From Piliocolobus tephrosceles (taxonomy: Eukaryota > Chordata > Mammalia > Primates > Cercopithecidae), in NCBI RefSeq assembly GCF_002776525.5, contig NC_045437.1, forward strand, positions 132,714,590-132,778,589: a DNA stretch of 64,000 nt, in the 5' to 3' direction. Below are positions 52,889 through 63,159 of the stretch, piece after piece; within the stretch, counting starts at the first letter, position 1, and each line of letters opens with the position of its first letter. The notes beneath the pieces were generated by a model. It saw only the letters and a program-made list of their open reading frames with translations, searched no databases and was not told the origin of the DNA. Made by a program: the position numbers and the translations under genes.

Positions 52889-53196
52889 TCAGTGGCCCTT
52901 TTTATGATAGTGATTCAGACAGCTCTGGCTTAGGTCCTAAGGCAACAGCTATGGGTAGTCCATTTTAAGTTATTCTCCTAAGCATAGCTTGCATTTTCCC
53001 TCATAAGTTGATTTTTATTAATGTATATTTGCGTGGTTTTAGTTCCTAAATGTTTAGATAATGTAATAGAGTTGTAGAAACTACTGTTCTAGTCTCCTGA
53101 CTCCAGAGGGAGAAACTTTCGCTTTTATGAAGAATAGTACATTCATTCATTTTAACAGACAATACATTTATTATTTACTAGATTAGTACTCTAGTT
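52889..53196. other. Unique intron sequence
   Basis: AT-rich, nothing recognised. Confidence 0.5.
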
Positions 53197-53446
53197 TCTT
53201 TTTATTTTTTATTTTTGAGACAGGGTCACAGTCAGTTGTCCAGGCTGGAGCACAGTGACACAAACACGCACACTGCAGCTGGGACCACAGCCGTGCCTCC
53301 ATGCTTGGCTAATTTTTAAAAATTTTTTTGTAGAGAAGGGTCCTTGCTATGTTGCCCAGGCTGGTCTTGAACTCCTGGGTTCAGGCAGTCTGCCTGCCTC
53401 AGCATCCTGAAGTGCAGGGATTACAGGCGGGAGCCATTGCGCCTGG
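53197..53446 (-). mobile_element. AluJ with internal deletion
   Basis: Old reverse Alu. 'cacaaacacgcacactgcag' joins directly to 'ctgggaccacagccgtgcc'. 'tctagtactctaKttt' flanks both ends. Confidence 0.9.
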
Positions 53447-53948
53447 TCTAGTACTCTATTTTCTGAACTTGAAACATTCAATTTAAGTGCCTTAAAGAAC
53501 CTTGCCACTACAGATATGCTACAACTTGAACGGATTATTTGTTTTTCTTTTCTTTCAGCCTTCAGATGTCATCCCCTTTATTTTCCTTATCTTACCAGTA
53601 AATCTCTGTTCAGTTTGCTTCTTGGAATTTGAAAGCAGAGATGGTAAGATAGTTGTCAGCTTTCTAGTCTTCCCATGTCAACTTTTCTTTGAACCAACTG
53701 TAAGTAATTGTTATTGCTGAAACAATGAATTAATTATTCTCCTTCTTTTCTAGTAACTGGACACAAGTAGATATTAAGAATTTAATTCCAAAGAAAGATG
53801 AGTTTGGTTTATTTCTGCTAGCATTTCTTAGGGGTAATTTTCTGTAGTTAAATCTATTTAGTACTACTGTCAGGGTGCTTTTAAAAAGTACTTAACTGCC
53901 TCTTACATTTTCTTGCACGCTTTAGTTTTAGTTTACAAGCGGTTTTTC
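53447..53948. other. Unique intron sequence
   Basis: No exon recognised. The 72-codon frame at 53502 follows a pyrimidine-rich AG but matches nothing I know. Confidence 0.5.
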
Positions 53949-54250
53949 TTTTTCTTTTTTTTTTTTTGAGAAGGAGTCTCGCTCTTTTTGCCCAGTCTGG
54001 AGTACAATGGTGCGATGTCGGCTCGCTGCAACCTCTGCCTCCTGGGTTCAAGCAATTCTTCTGCCTCAACCTCCTGTGTAGCTGGGATTACAGGCACGTG
54101 CTACCATGTGCGGCTGATTTTTGTACTTTTAGTAGAGACGACATTTTGTCATGTTGGCCAGACTGGTCTTGAACTCTTGACCTCAGTTGATCCGCCTACC
54201 TCAGCCTCCCAAAGTGCTGGGATTACAGGCGTGAACCACCGTGCCCGGCC
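53949..54250 (-). mobile_element. Alu (AluS-type)
   Basis: Full reverse Alu, 'gagaaggagtctcgctctt' to 'gaaccaccgtgcccggcc'. 'tacaagSggtttttc'-like words flank it. Confidence 0.95.
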
Positions 54251-54378
54251 TACAAGGCAGTTTTTCATCTGTTTATTGATAGGTCCATTGACAGTACTTA
54301 GCCTTTTTTATTTTGAGTGCCATTTGCTAGTACTCAAGGTTTTGCAGTATGGCTCCACAGTTGAATCTTTTTCTGTAC

Positions 54379-54669
54379 TTTTTTTTTTTCTTGAGATGGA
54401 GTCTTGTTCTGTCACCCAGGCTGGAGTGCAGTGGTGTGATCTCAACTCACTGCGACTGGCCTCCGCCTCCCGGCTTCCAGCGATTCTCCTGCCTTAGCCT
54501 CCCGAGTAGCTGGGATTACAGGCATGCGCCACCATGCCCAGCTAATTTTTGTAGAGATGGCGTTTTGCCGTGTTGGCCAGGCTGGTCTCGGACTCTTGAC
54601 TTCATGTGTTCCGCCTGCCTTGGCCTCCCAGAGAGCTGGGATTACAGGCGAGAGCCATCGTCCCTGGCC
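54379..54669 (-). mobile_element. Alu (AluS-type)
   Basis: Reverse Alu with a short deletion at 'gctaatttttgtagagatgg'. 'ttctgta' on both sides. Confidence 0.94.
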
Positions 54670-55009
54670 TTCTGTATTCTTATATTATTTTCCTACTTGT
54701 TTCCAATGTTTGTTTTAGTGAAGATCACTTTACAGATTCAAAGTACATTTTTAGTACTTTTGAAGGTTCTTATATACAGTTAACTTTTTAGTCTCAGCTA
54801 CCTTTGGTGACAACATATTTTATTGTTTAGTCTTCTCTGTTTTTCAAGTTAACACTTCATGTGAGCTTTTCTTGTTTGGCTTAATTATGTGTTTGTCCAT
54901 CCATGTATTTTTATAATAATTTGCTAGCCAAATGTACTTTGCCACTATACTTAGGTATCTCCAGATGGTGATTAATAAATCTGGGACTAGCTAGTCGTTC
55001 ACAGGTGAG

Positions 55010-55190
55010 AACTGGATTGAAATCTTAGTTCTTCTACTAGAAACGGTGATTGTATGTGATAGAATGGTATCTGTATTTCTCTGTAAAATGGAGATGATAT
55101 TTTACAGGATTGTGAGGATTAAATGTGAAACAGTATAGTACTTGACATACAGTAAACTCTTGAAACATCTATTACTATTATTACTGTTAC
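55010..55190 (+). mobile_element. MIR
   Basis: 'ctctgtaaaatggagatgat', 'ggattgtgaggattaaatgtg' and 'acttgacatacagtaaactc' are MIR words. Confidence 0.8.
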
Positions 55191-56054
55191 ACACAAAACA
55201 GTATAATACTAGAAAAATCAAAGGATTTTTATCCTTTATTTTCTCAATAAATTTCTCAATACAGTGTTTGAGAAAATAAAGATATTGTTGTCAGACTAGG
55301 TTATTTACAAGTATGTAGGAACTGTATCTTCATCCATGAAGTCATTATTTTCAGTGAGTACTCTCTCTTAAGACTCAGTGTAGCCTACACATAGGACAGC
55401 TTATTTAAATACCTCTGTTGTTTGTGCCTTGTATTGTTTTTGCTAAATCATAAGTGGCTTCCACTTTAATTTTGCAAAGCATATTGCAGAAATACCCTTT
55501 CAAAAGACATGTTGAGGAATAAAGTCTTTAGAAAGACACGTTGTGAGTTCCATCTGCCAATTCTTAATATTTTTTCTAGCTTGTTTTGTGTATTCTCAAG
55601 AGTTTAAAGTAACTGCTAATGTAAAACATTTCTAAAACCTAAAAAGATTTATTTTATAAATGCACATTGAAGCAGACAATTTATTCTTGAGACCGAACAA
55701 TATCAATAAAAAGAATCCTCTAAAATATGTGATACCAAATTGATGGTGTTTGACAATGGGCGAACAGTACATACAAGGAAAGCACATTGGAGAAAGGGCC
55801 TTCCGGTTATTCAACCCCTCTTCCAAATTGGCAAGAAATTATTTTGGTTTTTTCAGGGCTCTTTTGCCTGAAAATTAAGTACAGGTAAAGGAACATAATA
55901 TATTCCCATGTTAGAGCCAATTTATAGCTATTTATTACTCATGGATATATTTAGCTAACAAATTATTAAACGCGAGTGATTTTGTTAATGTGCAACAGTG
56001 CACATGAATGGTTTGTACTTCATTTAAGAAGAGTCTAGTTAGCCAATTTTAGAA
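55191..56054. other. Unique intron sequence
   Basis: AT-rich, no exon or repeat recognised. A short hairpin (ttattttctcaa / ttgagaaaataa) lies near 55238-55279. Confidence 0.5.
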
Positions 56055-56353
56055 TTTTTTTTTTTTTTTTTTGAGACAGGGTCTTGCTCTGTCACCCAGG
56101 CTGGAGTGTAGTGGTGCCATCTCAGCTTCAGCCTCCCAAGTTGAAGCGATCCTTCCAAGTAGTTTAAGTGATCCTCCCAAGTAGCTGGGACAATAGACAC
56201 ACACCACAACGCCCAGCTAATTTTTGTATTTTTGATAGAAATGGAGTTTTGCCACATTTCCCAGGCTGGTCTCTAACTCCTGAGCTCCAGCAATCTACCC
56301 ACCTTGGCCTCCCAAAATGCTGGAATTGCAGGTGTGAGCCACTGTGCCTGGCC
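56055..56353 (-). mobile_element. Alu with a small internal repeat
   Basis: Reverse Alu. 'gcgatccttccaagtag' and 'gtgatcctcccaagtag' repeat within the left half. Confidence 0.92.
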
Positions 56354-56665
56354 TAGGATACTTTTTTTGACATGAATTTTATTTAGCTTCTCAATTCTTA
56401 GGACAATGTTTAAGTTCTAGATAACTTTAATATAAATAATCTTTTATTATAATTTTGCACACACTCACCATTATGTGGTAAATGTGCGTGTATGTGTTTT
56501 CAACAATTACTGAATGAAATGTTTCAAGAATTCTCATTCAAATAGCCTATATTTTTATAGTAGAAAAAAAGGCATGCATTGAAAATTCAATTTTGGTGTT
56601 TTTTGTTTTTGTTTTTTTCCATTTGTTTTCAGGCATTTTTAGTAAATCATTAAAGAACAGTGCAA
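56354..56665. other. Unique intron sequence
   Basis: AT-rich, nothing recognised. It separates two oppositely oriented Alus. Confidence 0.5.
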
Positions 56666-56947
56666 GGCCAGGTGCTGTGGCTCACGCCTGTAATCCTGAC
56701 ACTTTGGGAGGCCGAGGAGGGAAGATCTCTTGAGCCCAGGAGTTCAAGACTAGCCTGGACAACACAGACCTTGTCTCTACAAAAAAATTTAAAAATTAGC
56801 CGGACATGGTGGTGCATGCCTATAGTCCCAGCTATGTGGGAGGCTGAAATGGGAGGATAACTCGAACACAGGAGTTGAAGGCTGCAGTGAGCTGTAATTG
56901 TGCCACTGCACTCTAGCGTGGGCAACAGTAAAACTTTGTCTCTCAAA
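56666..56947 (+). mobile_element. AluJ
   Basis: Forward old Alu, 'ggccaggtgctgtggctc' to 'gcaacagtaaaactttgtctc'. Confidence 0.92.
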
Positions 56948-57109
56948 ATTTTTTTTTAATATTAAAAAAAGAACAAATAAGCATACTGAGCCTTTTTCTA
57001 TTAATTTTTCTCATACTCATTTTTCATTTGTCACTTTTTAAAATGACTTAGGTTATATGGATGAAATTACATGTCTTAATTTGCAGTTAAACTCCATGGT
57101 TAAATAATA

Positions 57110-57400
57110 CTTTTTTTTTTTTTGAGACAGGGTCTCACTTGTCACCCAGGCTGGAGTGCAGTGGCACGCACGCTCTTGGCTTACTGCAGCCTTGACTTCC
57201 TGGGCTCAATCCATCCTCTCGCCTTAGTTCCCCAAGTAACTGGGACTACAGGTGCGCACCACCATGCCCGGCTAATTTTTTGTAGAGAAGGGATTTCACC
57301 ATGCTTCCCAGCCTGGGCTCAAACTCCTGAGCTCAGGCAGTCCGCCCACCCAAGCCTCCCAGAGTGCTAGGATTATAGGCGTGAGCCACTGCACCCAGCC
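57110..57400 (-). mobile_element. AluJ
   Basis: Reverse old Alu, 'gagacagggtctcacttgtc' to 'gagccactgcacccagcc'. Confidence 0.92.
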
Positions 57401-57479
57401 AGTAATATCCTTAGTTTGATGTATTTGGCTTATAAGTTCAGTACTGAATGGGCTTTGAAGGATGGCCTGTTTCTCACGA

Positions 57480-57890
57480 AGCCATGTAAAATGTTTAGCC
57501 CTATAGTCTGCTGTCCACTCAGCAGCAAGAGGGATTCTTTAAAAATACTAAGTCAAGTGGGTTCAGAACTCTCCAGTGGCTTCTCATCTCATTGTTTACT
57601 GGCCTGTACAGATCTGGCTCTTTGCTGCCCTGCTCTGATCTCTTCTCCCACCGCTGTCCCTCACTTTCTCTGTTCTGTTTAGCGGACCTCCTATATTACA
57701 TAGTATGCACTCACACTCGTCACTATTTTTTTCTGTGCTTGCCTTCCCCTGTTACACGTATTCATCTGCTGCCTCTGATATGCAAGTTCCTTGAGGGCAG
57801 GAATTTTCTTCTGTTTACTGCTGTATTACTAACACTTAAAACAATTATGACACAGTAGGTGCTCACATATTTTTGAATGAATACATTACA
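57480..57890 (+). mobile_element. L2 LINE 3' end
   Basis: 'ctccagtggcttctcatctc', 'gcaagttccttgagggcagg' and 'cacagtaggtgctcacatatttttgaatgaa' are L2 words in order. Confidence 0.85.
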
Positions 57891-57944
57891 TTTGGTAAGT
57901 TGATATTTGTTACAGAGGATATCCTTTAAATCCAGATATTTCTA

Positions 57945-58090
57945 ATAATAAAAGCTAATAGTTATTGAGCATTTGCCATGTGCCAAGAACAAAGGTGACA
58001 ACATTGTTATGTTCAATTTTCTGGTGAGGAAATTGAGCACAGACTGCCAAGAGCGTGCCATAGATAACACATCTAGAAAATAGTCTAGAT
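57945..58090 (+). mobile_element. MIR
   Basis: 'attgagcatttgccatgtgcc' and 'ctggtgaggaaattgagcac' are MIR words. Confidence 0.75.
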
Positions 58091-58298
58091 TTAAATCTAG
58101 ATGATATACTTTCAGAATACATATTTAATAGTTTATGCTAATCTTTTACAAGACATCATGTAAACAAAAAATTGTTGTACAGTCATACCTCAGAGATATT
58201 CCAGGTTTAATTCCAAACCACTGCAATAAAGTGAATATTTGAATAAAGCAAGTCATACAAATTTTTAGTTTCCCAGTTCATATAAAAGTTATGTTTCC

Positions 58299-58591
58299 GG
58301 CTGGGCCTGGTGGCTCACGCCTGTAATCCCAGCACTCTGGGGGGCCAAGGTGGGTGGATCATCTGAGGTCAGGAGTTCAAGACCAGCCTGACTAACATGG
58401 TGAAACCCCGCCTCTACTAAAATTACAGAAATTAGCCGGGTACAGTGACGTGCACCTGTAATCCTAGCTACTCTGGAGGCTGAGGCAGGAGAATCGCTTG
58501 AACTCAGGAGGCGGAGATTGCGGTGAGCCGAGATCAGGCCACTGCACGCCAGCCTGGGCGACAGAGCAAGACTCCGTTTCAAAAAAAAAAA
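58299..58591 (+). mobile_element. Alu (AluS-type), in Tigger1
   Basis: Forward Alu with an exact target duplication 'aaaagttatgtttcc' (58284-58298 and 58592-58606). Confidence 0.97.
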
Positions 58592-58918
58592 AAAAGTTAT
58601 GTTTCCACTATATGTTAGTCTATCAAATGTGCAATGGTATTATATTTAAAAATATTTTATTGCTAAAAGCCACAGCCGTCTGAGCTTTCAGCAGATATTT
58701 ATCCTTCTGCTGCTGGAAAACCTTGCCTCCATGCTGATGGCTGCTGACTTATCAGGGTTGTGGGATTGCTGGTTTGGAGTGCCTGTGGCAATTTCTTAAA
58801 GTAACAATAAAGTTTTCTGCATCATAGATTCTTCATTTCACAGATGATTTCTCTGTAGTGTGCAATGCTGCTCGATAGCATTTTACCTAAAGTAGAACTT
58901 CTTTTATAATTGGAGGCA

Positions 58919-59040
58919 GGCTGGGCACGGTGGCTCACGCTTGTAATCCCAGCACTTTGGGAGGTCACTTGAGGTCAGGAGTTTGAGACCAGCCTGGCCA
59001 GCGTGGCAAAATCCTGTCTCTACTAAAAATACAAAAATTA
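58919..59040 (+). mobile_element. Alu left half, in Tigger1
   Basis: Forward Alu shortened in the left arm and ending at the middle linker 'aaaaatacaaaaatta', where another Alu begins. Confidence 0.92.
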
Positions 59041-59337
59041 GGCCAGGAGCAGTAGCTCACGCCTGTAATCCCAGCACTTCGGGAGGCCGAGGTGGGTGGA
59101 TCACTTGAAGTTAGGAGTTCGAGACCAACTTGGCCAATGTGGTGAAACCCCATCTCTACTAAAAATACAAAAATAAGCTGGGTGTGGTGGTGGGTGCCTG
59201 TGATCCCTGCTACTCAGGAGGTTGAGGCAGGAGAATCACTTGAACCCTGGAGGCAGAGGTTGTAGTGAGCCAAGATCATGCTACTGCACTGCAGCCTGGG
59301 GGACAGAGTGAGACGCCACCTCAAAAAAGAAAAAAAT
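59041..59337 (+). mobile_element. Alu (AluS-type), in Tigger1
   Basis: Complete forward Alu, 'ggccaggagcagtagctc' to an A tail. 'aattggag' flanks the two-Alu block in Tigger1. Confidence 0.94.
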
Positions 59338-59383
59338 TGGAGTCAGTCCGCTAAAGCTCTGCTACTGCTTTATCAGCTAAGTT

Positions 59384-59438
59384 GCCCACTGCAGCCTGGG
59401 CAACAGAGCGAGACTGCATCTCAATTAAAAAAAAAAAA
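59384..59438 (+). mobile_element. Alu 3' end fragment
   Basis: Only the last about 40 bases of an Alu ('cactgcagcctgggcaac') plus an A tail, replacing Tigger1 sequence. Confidence 0.88.
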
Positions 59439-59444
59439 TTCTCA

Positions 59445-59744
59445 GGCCTTGGTGCAGTGGCTCATGCCTGTAATCCCAGCACTTTGGGAGGGAGAGGGGG
59501 GCAGATTGCTTGATTCCTTGAGCCTAGGAGTTCAAAACCAGTCTGGCCAATATGGTGAAACCCCATCTCTACTAAAAATATAAAAATCAGTCAGGAGTAA
59601 TGGTGGGCCCCTGTAGTCCCAGCTACTCGGGAGGCCAAGGCAGAATTGCTTCAGTCTGGAAAGTGGCGGTTGCAGTGAGCCAAGATTGTGCCATTCCAGC
59701 CTGGGGGACAGAGCGAGACTCCATCTCAAAAAAAAAAAAAAAAT
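59445..59744 (+). mobile_element. Alu (AluS-type), in Tigger1
   Basis: Forward Alu 'ggccttggtgcagtggctc' to an A tail. Confidence 0.93.
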
Positions 59745-59757
59745 TTTTTTTTTTTTT

Positions 59758-60059
59758 GGCCAGGTTGTGTTGGCTCACACCTGTAATCCCAGTACTTTGG
59801 GAGTTTCAAGGCATGTGGATCACTTGAGCCCAGGAGTTGAAAACCAACCTGGGCAATGTGGTGAAACCCCATCTCTGCTAAAAATACAAAAATTAGCCAG
59901 GTGTGGTGACATGTACCTGTAGTCTCAGCTACTCAAGAGGCTGAGGTAGGAGGATTATTTGAGCTTAGGAGATCAAGGCTGCAGTGAACAGTGATGGTGC
60001 CACTGTACTCTGGCCTGGGCAGTGGAGTGAGACGTCATCTCAAGAAAAACAAAAAAAAA
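59758..60059 (+). mobile_element. Alu (AluJ/S-type), in Tigger1
   Basis: Forward Alu 'ggccaggttgtgttggctc' to an A tail. Third in a row in the same orientation. Confidence 0.93.
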
Positions 60060-60344
60060 GTCTCTGTTGTCATTTCAACAATGTCCTTCACTGGGAGTAG
60101 AGTCCATCTCAAGAAACCACTTATTTTGCTCATCCAGAAGAAGCAACTCATCATTCAAGCTTTATCATGAGATTACAGCAATTCAGTCACATCTTCAGGC
60201 TCCACTTCTAGTTCTAGTTTTCTTGCTGTTTTCACCACATCTGCAGTGACTTCACTGAAGTCTTGAACCCCTCAAAGTGATCCATGAGGTTTGGAATCAA
60301 CTTCCAGACTCCTGTAAATGTTGATATTTTGACCATGAATCACA

Positions 60345-60672
60345 ATTTTTTTTTTTTTTTTTTTTTTTTGAGACGAGGTCTCGCTCTGTCACTTCTCTTT
60401 TGCCCAGGCTCAGGCTGGAATGCAGTGGCACTATCAGCTCACTGCAGCCTCCACCTCCTGGGCTCAAGTGACCCTCTGGCCTCAGCCTCTTGAGTAGCAG
60501 GGACGACAGGCATGTGCGCCACCACACCCAGCACCTGGCTACGTTTTTAATTTTCTGTGGAGACAAGGTTTTGGTATGTTGCTTAGGCTAGCCTTGAACT
60601 CTTGAGCTTAATCAGTCCTCCTGCCTTGGCCTCCCAAAGTGCTAGGATTACAGGCGTGAGCTGTGCCCAGCC
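60345..60672 (-). mobile_element. AluJ, in Tigger1
   Basis: Reverse old Alu with a 24-T head and a small insertion 'acttctcttttgcccaggctcagg' in the right arm. Confidence 0.92.
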
Positions 60673-60684
60673 ACTAATATTCTT

Positions 60685-60989
60685 TTTTTTTTTTTTTTTT
60701 TTTTTTTTTTGAAAGGGGGTTTTTGTTTTTCTCGGGCTGGGGGGCCGTGGGGGGTTTCTGCCCCCTGCAAGCTCCGCCTCCCGGGTGTTACGCCATTCTC
60801 CTGCCTCAGCCTCTGGAGTAGCTGGGACTACAGGCGCCCGCCACCTCGCCCAGCTAGTTTTTTGTATTTTTAGTAGAGACGGGGTTTCACCATGTTAGCC
60901 GGGATGGTCTCGATCTCCTGACCTCATGATCTGCCCGTCTCCGCCTCCCAAAGTGCTGGGATTACAGGCTTGAGCCACCGCGCCCGGCC
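60685..60989 (-). mobile_element. AluY, Old World monkey form, with a corrupted stretch
   Basis: Reverse AluY with an exact 16-base target duplication 'agccactaatattctt' (60669-60684 and 60990-61005). Bases about 60711-60768 do not match any Alu form (see findings). Confidence 0.95.
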
Positions 60990-61042
60990 AGCCACTAATA
61001 TTCTTAATGACAAAACTAGTATGGTGAATTCTTTCCAGAAGG

Positions 61043-61348
61043 TTTTTTTTTTTTTTTTTTTTTTTGAGATGGAGTCTCACTCTGTCACCCAGGCTGGAGT
61101 GCAGTGGCCGGATCTCAGCTCACTGCAAGCTCCGCCTCCTAGGTTTACGCCATTCTCCTGCCTCAGCCTCCTGAGTAGCTGGGACTACAGGCGCCCGCCA
61201 CCTCGCCTGGCTAGTTTTTTGTATTTTTTAGTAGAGACGGGGTTTCACCGTGTTATCCAGGATGGTCTCCATCTCCTGACCTCATGATCCGCCCGTCTCG
61301 GCCTCCCAAAGTGCTGGGATTACAGGCTTGAGCCACCGCGCCCGGCCG
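61043..61348 (-). mobile_element. AluY, Old World monkey form, in Tigger1
   Basis: Reverse AluY. Target duplication 'tccagaaggtttt' on both sides (about 61034 and 61350). Confidence 0.96.
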
Positions 61349-62344
61349 CTCCAGAAGGTTTTCAATTTACTTTTCCCAGATCCATCAGAGGAATCACTAG
61401 CTAGGCAGTTACAGCCTTATGGAATGTATTTTCTTAAATAATAAGACTTGAAAGTCAAAATGACTTCTTGATCCATGGACTACAAAATGAACATTGTGTT
61501 AGCAGACATGAAAACACTCGTCTCTTTGTACATCTCCATCAGAGCTCCTTGGTGACTCCTCGTCCATGTGAAATAATATTTTGAAAAGAATCTTTTTTTC
61601 TGAGCAGTAGATCTCAACAGTGAACTTAAAATAATCAGTAAACTGTGCTGTAAACAGATGTGCCATCATTCAGGCTTTGTTGTTCCATTTCTATAGCACA
61701 TGCAGAGTAGATTTAGCATAATTCTTAGGGGCCCCAGGATTTTCATAATGTGCAGTGAGCACTGGCTCACAGCTGTGTTAGCCCATAACAAGAGAGTGAG
61801 CCTGTCCTTTGAAGCGTTGAAGCCAGGCACTGACCTCTCTTGCTATATGTCCTATATGGCGTCTTCCACTGGAAGCTGTTTCATCTCCATTGAAAATCTG
61901 TTTAGTGTAGCCACCTTCATTAGATGATCTTAGCTAGACCTTCTGGATAACTTGCCGTAGCTTCTACATCAGCACTTGCTATTTCACCGTACATTTTTCT
62001 CTTGTGGAGGTGGCTTCTTTTCTTAAACCTCGTAAACCTCTGCTAGCTTCAGCTTCTCTTCTGCAGCTCTCTCAGCCTTCATAGAACTGAACAGAGTTAG
62101 GGCCTTACTCTGGATTGGGCTTTGGCTTAAGGGAATGTTGTGGCTAGTTTGATGTTCTGTTCAAACTACTCAAATTTTCTTCATATCAGCAGTGAAGCTG
62201 TTTCATTTATCATTCTTGTATTCACTAGAGTAGCACTTTAGATTTCCTTCAAGAACATTTCCTTTGCATTCACAGCCTAACTTTTTGGCACAAGAAGCAT
62301 AATTTTTAGCCTGTCTCAGCTTTCGACATACCTTCCTAAGCTTA

Positions 62345-62415
62345 ATCATTTCTAGCTTTTGATTGAAAGTAGGAGGTGTGCGGCTCTTCCTTTCACTTTA
62401 ACACTTAGAGATCAT
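62345..62415 (-). pseudogene. Relic of the Tigger1 transposase N-terminus
   Basis: On the minus strand the ATG at 62415-62413 is followed by a few recognisable residues, an early stop, then SERKSRT and NQKLEMIKL-like residues. That is the start of the helix-turn-helix DNA-binding region of the Tigger1 transposase. Non-functional. Confidence 0.8.
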
Positions 62416-62826
62416 TGTAGGGTTATTAATTGACCTAATTTCAATATTGTGTCTAAGGGAATAGAGATACCCGAGGAAAGGGAGAGTGGCAGGAATGGCC
62501 AGTCAGTGGAGCAGTCAGGACACATTAAACATATTATCAGTTAACAGCACGGTTCATGCTATCCCCAAACAATTAAAATAATAACATCAAAGATCACTGA
62601 TCACAGACTGCTATAACAGAAAGAATAATGAAAAAGTTGGAAATATTGTAAGAAGTACTGAAATGCTTAATGCAGGGTTGCCACAAACCTTAAATATGTG
62701 TAAAGCACAGTAAAGCAAAGCACAGTAAAATTAGGTGTGTCCGTATTTCACTATCAGAATGGTGAATTACTGGTATATACCTCACGCAAATTAAAAATTA
62801 CTTGGGAAAAATTTATAGTACTTAAG

Positions 62827-63147
62827 TTTTATTTTATTTTATTTTATTTTATTTTCGTTATTTTGAGACAGAGCCTTATTCTGCCGCCCAGGCTGGAGTG
62901 CAGTGGCACGATCTCGGCTCACTGCAACCTCCGCCTCCCGGATTCAAGTGATTCTCCTGCCTCAGCCTCCCGGATAGCTGGGATTACAAACGTGCGCCAC
63001 CATGCCTGGCTATTTTTTGTATTTTAGTAGAGACAAGAGTTTCGCCATGTTGGCCAGGCTGGTCTCGAACTTCTGACCTCAAGTGATTCACCTGCCTTGG
63101 CCTCCCAAAGTGCTGGTATTACAGGCGTGAGCCACCACACCCAGCGT
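62827..63147 (-). mobile_element. Alu (AluS-type), with (TTTTA)n tail
   Basis: Reverse Alu whose tail is (TTTTA)n at 62827-62860. Target duplication 'aYagtacttaag' at about 62815-62826 and 63148-63159. Confidence 0.95.
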
Positions 63148-63159
63148 ACAGTACTTAAG

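Larger units (their letters stand above)
58190..62743 (-). mobile_element. Tigger1 DNA transposon, nearly full length, split by Alus
   Basis: The left terminal repeat 'cagtcatacctcagagatatt' starts after TA (58188-58189). The right end 'aggtgtgtccg' is followed by TA (62744), the usual TA target duplication of Tc1/mariner-pogo elements. Element pieces: about 58190-58298, 58607-58918, 59338-59383, 60060-60344, 60673-60684, 61006-61042 and 61351-62743, in all about 2.2 kb against a consensus near 2.4 kb. The pogo-type transposase frame reads on the minus strand, beginning about 62415 with a stop at codon 6, and is destroyed by stops, deletions and Alus. Confidence 0.95.

Noticed and set aside
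53502..53720. Open frame after a 'ttttctttcag' acceptor-like signal, considered as an alternative CLINT1 exon
   Set aside because: The translation does not resemble CLINT1 or any ENTH sequence; acceptor-like words are common in introns.
55238..55279. AT-rich inverted repeat around 'ttattttctcaa'
   Set aside because: Short, AT-rich, in unique intron sequence; no sign of a structured RNA.
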